A DNA stretch of 64,000 nucleotides. It comes from Bacteroidales bacterium UBA4116. GTDB taxonomy: Bacteria > Bacteroidota > Bacteroidia > Bacteroidales > Tannerellaceae. The stretch spans positions 329,404-393,403 of the forward strand of contig DFXE01000007.1 in NCBI GenBank assembly GCA_002381645.1. The letters run 5' to 3'. Below the pieces are notes generated by a model. That model was not told the origin of the DNA. It did no database searches and saw only the letters and a program-made list of their open reading frames with translations. Positions 7,985 to 15,231 of this stretch are shown piece by piece (the stretch's first letter is position 1; every line of letters starts with the position of its first letter). The position numbers and the translations under genes were made by a program.

Positions 7985-9631
7985 ATGAAAACAAAACATC
8001 TATCATTTCTCTGTTTATTACTGATAAGCAATACCTACTGTATATCCGCGCAGGATAAGAAAATAATCTCTTCCAAACTGAATGAAGCTACGGTATTCTT
8101 CCGGGGAGCAGAATTAAGTCATTCGGCATCTTCTCCATTGGTCAGCGGAGAAAACGAAATTCATATTGAAGGGCTGAGCCCCAATATCGACCGCAACAGC
8201 CTCAAGATAAAAACCACAAACGGGGTGATCGTTACCGCGTATGAATTTACGGTAGATTATTTATCCGGCAGCAAAAAAACAGCCCCTGCATTAAAAAGAC
8301 TGCAGGATTCGGTTCTTATCTACGAAAAAAGACTCGAACAGATCAATACCGAGATAAATATTACAAAGGATCTTCAATCTTTTTTGCAGAAAGGGATGGA
8401 CAAAAACATTTCAGGATCAGAAAAAGGGTTGGGCATTGATGAACTGGTCAAAACCATGGATTACTATAAAAACAAAGCAAAAGAACTACAAAACACCCAA
8501 TCCGATAATAACCGGAAAAAAGAAGAAGCTGAAATTGCCCTTAAGCAATTAAAACAGCAATTAGAACAGGAATCGGTAAAAAATAATAAAACTTCCGGAA
8601 TCCTCAAACTTACCTTGTCATCCCCCGTTACAAACACATGCCGTTTCAATATTTCATACTATACCCCATTGGCAGGGTGGACACCTTATTACGAAATGAA
8701 TATTACCTCCACGGATAAACCTGTCCAAATAATCAGCAAATCCAAAGTCCGCCAGACAACCGGACTGGATTGGGAAAAAATCAAACTTGCATTGTCTACG
8801 TCAGCTCCCTCCAATGGGAAAACAGCTCCCTTATTCAACGCATGGTTTCTCGATTTTTCACGCCCGTTGCATGCCCGGAAAGAGATGATGCTGCAGAATT
8901 CATTTTCATATGAAAGAGCAGAAGTATTGCCGGTTGAAGAGGCTACCGTGGAAGATGACCAGGAAATCCAGTATACCGCTTCAACTATAAACGATTACAT
9001 CACCCCCTATGAAAGCGAATTAAACATGGTTTATACCATAGATATACCTTATAATATCCCGGGCAACGGTAAAGAACAAAATATAAACTTACAAACAAAA
9101 GAAGCAAATGCAGAATACAAATATTATTGTGCGCCCAAACTGGATACCGAAACCTATTTATTAGCCGAAATACCGGACTGGCAGCGGCTAAACCTGATGA
9201 GCGCTCCCGTGAATATTACCTATGACGGCACATATGTAGGCGAATCATATATTGATGCAGGTTCGACACACGAAAAACTGGCGCTCACCTTAGGATCTGA
9301 TAAAAGGGTAAGTGTAAAACGTGAAAAGATGCACGATTACAGTACCACAAAGTTTATAGGAAGCGATAAAAAACAGGAATTTATTTATAAACTTACCGTA
9401 CGCAACAACCAGAATAAACCGGTAAAAATGGTATTAAAAGATCAGTATCCTATTTCCACACAAAAAAACATCGTTGTAGAATTGCTTTCTAAAAACACCA
9501 CACCCTGGACGGCACATGTGGAGAGTCTGGGAGTTATTACCTGGGAAGAAGAACTTCAGCCCGGCGAAACAAAAGAATACCGTATAGGCTATAGTGTGAA
9601 ATACCCTAAAGACAGTAATATAAATCTTTAA
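7985..9631 (+). CDS. DUF4139 / DUF4140 secreted protein
   Basis: A 548-residue exported protein. After the signal peptide (ending near CISAQD) comes an N-terminal DUF4140 beta domain with LNEATVFFRGAEL, a long coiled coil near residues 100-200 (rich in Lys, Glu and Gln), and the C-terminal DUF4139 beta domain with SYYTPLAGWTPYYE and the VRQTTGLDW motif. The family includes proteins named mucoidy inhibitor A-like, but the molecular role is not established. A TATCTTTG box at 7949-7956 is a fair -7 element for a monocistronic message. Length and order of domains are normal. Confidence 0.85.
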   Translation: MKTKHLSFLCLLLISNTYCISAQDKKIISSKLNEATVFFRGAELSHSASSPLVSGENEIHIEGLSPNIDRNSLKIKTTNGVIVTAYEFTVDYLSGSKKTAPALKRLQDSVLIYEKRLEQINTEINITKDLQSFLQKGMDKNISGSEKGLGIDELVKTMDYYKNKAKELQNTQSDNNRKKEEAEIALKQLKQQLEQESVKNNKTSGILKLTLSSPVTNTCRFNISYYTPLAGWTPYYEMNITSTDKPVQIISKSKVRQTTGLDWEKIKLALSTSAPSNGKTAPLFNAWFLDFSRPLHARKEMMLQNSFSYERAEVLPVEEATVEDDQEIQYTASTINDYITPYESELNMVYTIDIPYNIPGNGKEQNINLQTKEANAEYKYYCAPKLDTETYLLAEIPDWQRLNLMSAPVNITYDGTYVGESYIDAGSTHEKLALTLGSDKRVSVKREKMHDYSTTKFIGSDKKQEFIYKLTVRNNQNKPVKMVLKDQYPISTQKNIVVELLSKNTTPWTAHVESLGVITWEEELQPGETKEYRIGYSVKYPKDSNINL

Positions 9632-9654
9632 AATGAATCCCTTGGAGTGGTTGT

Positions 9655-10125
9655 TTAAATATAGCCTTCCTTGAAGTTATAAACAAAAACAATCACTCCT
9701 TCGAATGCGTTTTTCGGACAACCTTTAATTTCCATGGTAGCCTTCATTTCCGCTTTTGCTACACCGCGCAGATTCACAATGGAAAGGAGTTTTACTTTCA
9801 GACGGATCTCACTGTCTACCATTACTGGCTGATTGAATTTAAGTTTTTCAATGCCGTAATTGATTAACGATTTCACGTTGCGCACTTCAGCGATCTGATC
9901 CCATAAATAAGGCAGTACGGAAAGTGTAAGGTAACCATGGGCGATAGTGCTTTTAAACGGGCTTTCGTTCTTAGCCCTCTCCGTATCCACATGTATCCAT
10001 TGATGATCCAGTGTTGCGTCGGCAAACAGATTGATCTGTTCCTGAGATATTTTTAAATAATCGGATACACCGATCTCTTTCCCTACAAACTGTTCAAACT
10101 CCTTAAAGCTGTTTATTATTACCAT
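9655..10125 (-). CDS. MaoC-like hydratase
   Basis: A 156-residue single hot-dog domain protein of the MaoC/R-specific enoyl-CoA hydratase type. The catalytic patch is FADATLDHQWIHVD (the Asp/His pair) followed by the IAHGYLTLSVLPYLW stretch that lines the acyl pocket. Such enzymes hydrate trans-2-enoyl-CoA. I moved the start to the ATG at 10125, because the longest frame begins with TTG six codons earlier. A TAATTTTG -7-like box lies upstream (10162-10169 on the minus strand). No beta-oxidation gene is next to it. Confidence 0.87.
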   Translation of the reverse strand: MVIINSFKEFEQFVGKEIGVSDYLKISQEQINLFADATLDHQWIHVDTERAKNESPFKSTIAHGYLTLSVLPYLWDQIAEVRNVKSLINYGIEKLKFNQPVMVDSEIRLKVKLLSIVNLRGVAKAEMKATMEIKGCPKNAFEGVIVFVYNFKEGYI

Positions 10126-10373
10126 AGTTGTTTTATTATTCAATTATTCCGTATTCAGTGGCAAAATTACCCCATTTTACACATTATAAAAAACCCATAA
10201 AGTTTTCATTTGATAATTTTAACATTTATGTCTTTCTTTTACCTGTTGGAATAAGATAGAAGATGTACAAATAGATTTACATAACAAAAACAATCACTTA
10301 ACCAGAAAACATCAAAAGATAAAATTCTGTTACTTTTTATATCCATCAGCTATTCATCATACAAAATATACAT

Positions 10374-11339
10374 ATGGCAAGATCAGAACAAGAATCGGAT
10401 AAAAACTCAAGGCGAAAATTTTTAGCTTCATTAGGAGGAGTATCCATGGGAGCAGTTTTAGGAGGTTCATCCACCCATGCGAAGGATGTCCGCCTATCTG
10501 CAGATGTTACCCGCAAGCTAGAAGGAAAAGTCGCTTTGATAACAGGTGCGGGAAGAGGTTTAGGAAGGGCAAGCGCGGTAGAATTAGCCCGCAACGGGGC
10601 AAAAGTCAGTTTGGTAGATATTGCAAATCCCAATGCCATGTATAATGAACTTGGATATCCACTGGCTTCCGAATCAGATTTACTTCACACAGAAGAACTG
10701 ATCAAAAATGCCGGTGGAGATTGCATACGTTTAATAGCAGATGTCCGTAACAGTTCCGAAATGGAACAGGCCGTAAGAAACACCGTCGACCGGTTTGGAA
10801 AACTCGATATTGTAGTAGCAGCAGCCGGAGTAGGGATCGTAAAGGATAAATTTAAAAACTATGACCCCGTAAAATGGAAAGCGATCATGGACGTGAATCT
10901 TTTCGGCGTAGCTAACACCGTGTATGCAGCAGTCGAAGCATTGAAAAACTCAGGAGAAGCAAGAGTGATCATTATCAGTTCGAGGGCCGGACGTATCGGT
11001 ACGGGCCTGCCCGCATACGGATCTTCCAAATGGGCGGTAACCGGACTGATGAAAAACCTCGCGATCGAATTAGGGCCCTTCAACATACGTGTAAACTGTG
11101 TCGCTCCCGGTACGGCGGACACCGACCTCCCCTATTATCAGAATGAATTGCCCAGAAACGAAGAAGGAAGAAGAAAACTGGCAGAAACACAAAGCAATTC
11201 AGGCATCCTGCCCATCGGATTAATCCGCCCGGTTGATATCGCCCATGTAGTGGTGGAGGCAGCCGGCCCGGCAACACACGCGACCACAGGCGCTACGTTC
11301 GATGCCAACGGGGGGTCTACCGCACGAACATCTTCATAG
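10374..11339 (+). CDS. Tat-exported SDR oxidoreductase, mycofactocin-type-like
   Basis: A 321-residue short-chain dehydrogenase with a perfect twin-arginine motif (SRRKFL, residues 12-17) and a hydrophobic leader to about residue 38. The Rossmann motif is TGAGRGLGRA, the catalytic Ser lies in IIISSRAG and the YxxxK pair in AYGSSK. After the second beta strand (LVDIA) there is an extra segment, about 25 residues, with YPLASESDLLHTEELI; an insertion of this shape is typical of the SDR subfamily that keeps its NAD bound and is linked to mycofactocin in Actinobacteria. The subfamily call is from memory of that insertion. Tat export would suit an enzyme with a non-exchangeable cofactor. Neighbours give no pathway. 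Confidence 0.85.
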   Translation: MARSEQESDKNSRRKFLASLGGVSMGAVLGGSSTHAKDVRLSADVTRKLEGKVALITGAGRGLGRASAVELARNGAKVSLVDIANPNAMYNELGYPLASESDLLHTEELIKNAGGDCIRLIADVRNSSEMEQAVRNTVDRFGKLDIVVAAAGVGIVKDKFKNYDPVKWKAIMDVNLFGVANTVYAAVEALKNSGEARVIIISSRAGRIGTGLPAYGSSKWAVTGLMKNLAIELGPFNIRVNCVAPGTADTDLPYYQNELPRNEEGRRKLAETQSNSGILPIGLIRPVDIAHVVVEAAGPATHATTGATFDANGGSTARTSS

Positions 11340-11343
11340 GGAA

Positions 11344-11811
11344 TTATCCCGTTATCCACTCAATAAACTTTTGCCCGTAATTCACATAAAGTAACGTCCA
11401 TATAAAAAAACGGCCAAAACACCCGATCAAAAGAAGTGTTATGGTCGTTTTAGGTTTAACCTTATAAAAACCTAACCCTACCAGTCCTAAAATTCCCACA
11501 ACAGGAATCCAGGTGAATAGCGCTATCCAGACGCCATATTTATCAATTACCTTTTTTTGCTCGACCAGTTTTTCATGCTTTACATTGAAATACCGTTCAA
11601 GCCATTCCCATTTCCCGAGCCAACCCAAAAGATAAGTAGTAATTAATCCGAGCCAGTTTCCTATAGTGGCCATCAACAGGCATAACCAAGGGTTACTACC
11701 CAGTGTCAGCACCCCTACAAGTAAAATATCCGAACTTAACGGCAGGATGGTCCCCGCCAGGAATGTTCCGATAAAAAGTCCCCAGTAGCCCAGATTAATT
11801 AACCAGTTCAT
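11344..11811 (-). CDS. YqaA-like (SNARE-associated) membrane protein
   Basis: A 155-residue membrane protein with about four hydrophobic segments and the small-protein version of the DedA/SNARE-associated fold (GYWGLFIGTFLAGTILPLSSDILL, then the GNWLGLITTYLLGWLGK re-entrant part and VVGILGLVGLGFYKV). YqaA-type proteins are believed to be membrane transporters or lipid flippases by analogy with DedA. It ends 4 bases from the convergent SDR gene and lies 18 bases downstream of the GNAT gene on the same strand. Confidence 0.82.
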   Translation of the reverse strand: MNWLINLGYWGLFIGTFLAGTILPLSSDILLVGVLTLGSNPWLCLLMATIGNWLGLITTYLLGWLGKWEWLERYFNVKHEKLVEQKKVIDKYGVWIALFTWIPVVGILGLVGLGFYKVKPKTTITLLLIGCFGRFFIWTLLYVNYGQKFIEWITG

Positions 11812-11829
11812 GCTTTGACCCGCATCGAA

Positions 11830-12324
11830 TTACAGCTTTTTATTCATGATATAATCTTCCATCAAGAAACCGTTACCGATATCAATGTCTTCATTGCCGA
11901 TAATACCAAAACCCACTTTTTTATAAAATTCGATTGCCTTATTATAACGGTTTACATTGAGTGAAAGTTCAGTATCACCCTTTTCTTTTGCAATGGCAGA
12001 TACGGCATCAATCAGAAAACGGCCCACACCTTTTCCCTGACTGGTCGACAACACGTATATCTTATGCACTTTCGTCCAGGGTTTTCCTTTATAACCGGTT
12101 TCATACGAAACATATCCCAGGTAATCATCCCCTTCTTTGGCCAACAGGTAATGATGATTCCATTCATTCATCTGCTGTTTGATGGCTTCCTCACTATACA
12201 TCATGTCCATCATATAGACAATCTGGGCAGGTGATAAAATATCGCCGAACGTCTTGGGCCACACTTCGTCGGCAATTGCTTTGATAAGAGGAATATGTTC
12301 CTCGGCAGTTTTGATAAGTTCCAT
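11830..12324 (-). CDS. GNAT family N-acetyltransferase
   Basis: A 164-residue acetyl-CoA-dependent acyltransferase. The acetyl-CoA-binding motif A is at KIYVLSTSQGKGVGRFLIDAV (Q/R-x-x-G-x-G/A form), preceded by a beta strand, and motif B follows at LSLNVNRYNKAIEFYKKVGFG. The substrate is not indicated. It is the first gene of a pair with the YqaA-like protein, 18 bases apart. Confidence 0.87.
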   Translation of the reverse strand: MELIKTAEEHIPLIKAIADEVWPKTFGDILSPAQIVYMMDMMYSEEAIKQQMNEWNHHYLLAKEGDDYLGYVSYETGYKGKPWTKVHKIYVLSTSQGKGVGRFLIDAVSAIAKEKGDTELSLNVNRYNKAIEFYKKVGFGIIGNEDIDIGNGFLMEDYIMNKKL

Positions 12325-12378
12325 ATTTATAGTAGATTAAATTATCCTGAATCAGCAAAATTATATTTCAGCCTTAAC

Positions 12379-13227
12379 TTATATGCACGGATCAATCCCC
12401 TCATTCCCGTTTCTGAAATATTCAATCATTTCACCGGTAAGGCTTATCGTATTACCCGGCGGTATATTCTCCCGTTCAAGCCATACGGCCTCGGCCAGTT
12501 CTTCCTTATCCAGTACGATGGTATCATCCCCGTCAAGTTCCACAAAGAAACCCATTAATAAGGTATCCGTAAAACCCCAGGGCTGGCTTTTATAATAAAC
12601 AGGATTCTTTACTTTAAGTCCCACCTCTTCCATAACTTCCCGCTTGATGGTTTCTTCAATAGATTCCCCTATTTCGGCAAACCCCGCCAGAAGGGCATAA
12701 TTAGTATATTCCCGGTTGGCATATTTAGAAAGAAGCAGCCGGTTGCCATGGGTAACAGCTACAATGATCGCAGGTGATATCTTAGGATATTCCGTATGGC
12801 TGCAGGCGGTACACTCCAGCATACGTTCCTTTTCACTATGACGCATTTCACTCCCGCATCTTCCGCAATAGATATGATTGGCATACCACGAATACAAACT
12901 GAATGCCGTGATGCCTGCAAATGCCAGATGGGACGGCACAGCTGTGCGGAATACCGAAATATCCTCCATCTGGTAACCGTCCGGTTTCAACGGTAATTCT
13001 TTTATTAAAAAATAAGATGTTTCGTCAACAGAGAAAGCATATATAAATTTATCCGGATCAAACTCATGCAGACTTCTTAGCTCTCCAACGGTAGGAAATG
13101 TTATTTCACCACCATTCAGGCGGATCAAGACAGAACGGCCATCAAAAAAAATGACATAACTATCGTCTTGAGGTAGTTGGTTTTTATACTCATTATGGTA
13201 AATATGAGGGTAGATATCCTGTATCAT
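12379..13227 (-). CDS. nudC: NAD(+) / NADH diphosphatase (Nudix)
   Basis: A 282-residue enzyme that cleaves the pyrophosphate of NADH to NMNH and AMP and removes NAD caps from RNA. It shows the four-Cys zinc ribbon (CGRCGSE ... CTACSH), the Nudix box (GFAEIGESIEETIKREVMEE with the REVxEExG core) and the NudC-specific SQPWGF motif just after it. The start is the ATG at 13227; the open frame extends 36 codons further, but that part is a hydrophobic, Phe-rich stretch that does not fit the family. The upstream 237 bases hold the divergent rimP promoter. Confidence 0.93.
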   Translation of the reverse strand: MIQDIYPHIYHNEYKNQLPQDDSYVIFFDGRSVLIRLNGGEITFPTVGELRSLHEFDPDKFIYAFSVDETSYFLIKELPLKPDGYQMEDISVFRTAVPSHLAFAGITAFSLYSWYANHIYCGRCGSEMRHSEKERMLECTACSHTEYPKISPAIIVAVTHGNRLLLSKYANREYTNYALLAGFAEIGESIEETIKREVMEEVGLKVKNPVYYKSQPWGFTDTLLMGFFVELDGDDTIVLDKEELAEAVWLERENIPPGNTISLTGEMIEYFRNGNEGIDPCI

Positions 13228-13366
13228 GATACTTGTTTTTATTTTTTGCTGAAAGATTATTTCTCTCAAAAAAACACTCAAATAAAAAAATAAACACCAA
13301 AAGTAGTGAAATATCTCTCTTCTTCGAAATAACATACTACATTGCTGAATATAAATACCCTAATAA

Positions 13367-13398
13367 TTTGTATAATTAGTAAATCATTTGTATATTTG
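13367..13398 (+). promoter_or_regulatory. sigma-ABfr-type promoter of rimP operon
   Basis: A Bacteroidetes housekeeping promoter with both boxes: TTTG at 13367-13370, a 20-base spacer and TATATTTG at 13391-13398 (consensus TTTG / TAnnTTTG, 19-21 spacing). Transcription would start near 13404, giving a 60-base leader before the rimP ATG. It is the best-matching housekeeping promoter noticed in the window. Confidence 0.75.
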
Positions 13399-13418
13399 CA
13401 CCCGATTAAGAGAAGATG

Positions 13419-13446
13419 AGGAGGGGGCGGGTAGTCCCCTCCTTTC
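13419..13446 (+). promoter_or_regulatory. leader hairpin of rimP with anti-Shine-Dalgarno mimic
   Basis: The short leader contains GGAGGGG (13420-13426) pairing with CCCCTCC (13436-13442), a stable 7-8 bp hairpin with a nine-base loop. The 3' arm runs on as CCTCCTTTC (13438-13446), identical to the end of bacterial 16S rRNA (CCUCCUUUC), and the 5' arm carries GGAGG. The hairpin ends 19 bases before the ATG at 13465. It is either a leader attenuator or a structural element of the mRNA. The function is unknown. Confidence 0.45.
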
Positions 13447-13464
13447 GTTCTAACCTATTCGTGT

Positions 13465-13932
13465 ATGATTGAACGGGAAAAAATAATACAACTTGTTGAA
13501 GATAAGCTTGCCGCATCCGGTAACTACCTGGTAGATGTGGTAATTAAACCGGGTAACCTGATTGTTGTTGAAATCGATAACGACCAGGCGGTGGGGATCG
13601 ACGATTGTGTGGAGTTAAGCCGTTATCTGGAATCTCAACTCGACAGGGAGACCGAAGATTTTGAACTCGAAGTAGGTTCCGCAGGAATTACTTCGCCGTT
13701 TAAAATACCCCGCCAGTATATCAAAAACATCGGCAACGAAGTGGAAATCCTTTTGAAAAGCGGGATCAAGCTGACAGGCATTTTGAAATCGGCCGATGAT
13801 AACGGCCTGACGGTTACCGTGCAAAAACAGGTAAAACCCGAAGGAGCCAAACGGAAAGTAACCGTTTCGGAAGATCAATCCTACACGTTTGAGGAAATAA
13901 AATACACAAAATACGTAATAAGATTCAAGTAA
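13465..13932 (+). CDS. rimP: ribosome maturation factor RimP
   Basis: A 155-residue protein needed for 30S subunit maturation. The N-terminal domain (residues 1-75) has the family pattern GNYLVDVVIKPGNLIVVEID and VGIDDCVELSRYLESQLDRE, then VGSAGITSPF; the C-terminal domain is an SH3-like barrel (QYIKNIGNEVEILLKSGIKLTGIL). Length is normal. It starts the conserved rimP-nusA-infB cluster, ten bases upstream of nusA, so all are read from the promoter at 13367. The protein would act in ribosome assembly while its own leader carries a 16S-tail mimic. Confidence 0.95.
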   Translation: MIEREKIIQLVEDKLAASGNYLVDVVIKPGNLIVVEIDNDQAVGIDDCVELSRYLESQLDRETEDFELEVGSAGITSPFKIPRQYIKNIGNEVEILLKSGIKLTGILKSADDNGLTVTVQKQVKPEGAKRKVTVSEDQSYTFEEIKYTKYVIRFK

Positions 13933-13942
13933 GAAAGGGAAT

Positions 13943-15208
13943 ATGGCCAAAAAAGAGGAAACAATCAGCATGATTGATACCCTTGCGGAGTTCAAGGAGT
14001 TAAAAAATATAGATAAAGAAACGATGATAAGCGTTCTGGAAGAATCTTTCCGGAATGTAATTGCTAAAATGTTCGGGACGGATGAAAACTACGACGTGAT
14101 CATCAACCCCGAAAAAGGTGACTTTGAAATCTGGAGGAACCGTATGGCTGTAGCCGATGATGAACTGGAAGATTCCAACCTTCAGATAACCATAACGGAA
14201 GCGCGTAAGATCGATCCCGATAGTGAAATCGGCGAAGAGATTACGGACGAAGTGCATTTTGCCAAATTCGGAAGACGTGCCATTTTAAACCTGCGCCAGA
14301 CACTGGCCTCAAAAATACTTGAGCTGCAGAAAGACAGTCTTTACGCAAAATACAAAGAAAGAGTCGGCCAGATCATTGCCGCCGACGTTTACCAGGTATG
14401 GAAAAAAGAAATATTATTACTGGACGACGAAGGGAATGAGTTGCTGCTTCCGAAATCCGAACAAATACCAACCGATTTCTACCGTAAAGGAGAAACGGTA
14501 CGCGCTATCGTACAACGGGTAGATAATGTTAACAATAACCCTAAAATCATTCTTTCACGTACGGATAAAGTATTTCTGCAACGGTTGTTTGAACTGGAAG
14601 TTCCTGAAATACACGACGGATTGATCACCATCAAAGCGATCGCAAGGATTCCCGGTGAAAGGGCAAAAGTGGCGGTTGAATCGTACGACGACCGGATAGA
14701 CCCTGTCGGGGCCTGTGTGGGAATGAAAGGTTCACGTATCCACGGGATCGTCCGCGAACTCAGGAACGAGAATATCGATGTGATTAATTACACGGCCAAT
14801 GTAGCCCTTTTCATCCAGCGTTCGCTGAGTCCGGCTAAAATTTCTTCCATACGTGTCAACGAAGAAGAACGGAAAGCAGAAGTATACCTTCGCCCGGAAG
14901 AAGTTTCACTTGCCATCGGTAAAGGAGGGTTAAATATAAAACTCGCCTGCATGCTTACCGAGTACGCTATCGATGTATTCCGCGACATTGACGGGGCTGA
15001 CGAAGAAGATATCTACCTCGATGAATTTACTGACGAGATCGACGGATGGGTAATCGAATCGCTTAAAAATATCGGATGCTACACAGCTAAAAACGTACTG
15101 GCATTATCACGCGAAGAGATACTCGAACGTGCCGACCTTGAAGAACAAACCGTAGATGAAGTATTATCCATACTCTCTGCCGAGTTTGAAGATGAGATGA
15201 ATGATTAA
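13943..15208 (+). CDS. nusA: transcription termination/antitermination factor NusA
   Basis: A 421-residue NusA. Domain order: N-terminal RNA polymerase-binding part (~1-130), S1 domain (~135-205), KH1 with GACVGMKGSRIHGIVRELRNENIDV, KH2 with SLAIGKGGLNIKLACMLTEYAIDV, then a shorter acidic C-terminal part with a helix-hairpin-helix-like tail. This is the compact form of NusA seen in Bacteroidetes, without the two long acidic repeats of E. coli. It is co-transcribed with rimP and infB; spacings are 10 and 23 bases. Confidence 0.96.
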   Translation: MAKKEETISMIDTLAEFKELKNIDKETMISVLEESFRNVIAKMFGTDENYDVIINPEKGDFEIWRNRMAVADDELEDSNLQITITEARKIDPDSEIGEEITDEVHFAKFGRRAILNLRQTLASKILELQKDSLYAKYKERVGQIIAADVYQVWKKEILLLDDEGNELLLPKSEQIPTDFYRKGETVRAIVQRVDNVNNNPKIILSRTDKVFLQRLFELEVPEIHDGLITIKAIARIPGERAKVAVESYDDRIDPVGACVGMKGSRIHGIVRELRNENIDVINYTANVALFIQRSLSPAKISSIRVNEEERKAEVYLRPEEVSLAIGKGGLNIKLACMLTEYAIDVFRDIDGADEEDIYLDEFTDEIDGWVIESLKNIGCYTAKNVLALSREEILERADLEEQTVDEVLSILSAEFEDEMND

Positions 15209-15231
15209 AAAGTATTACCACAAAGTTAGAT

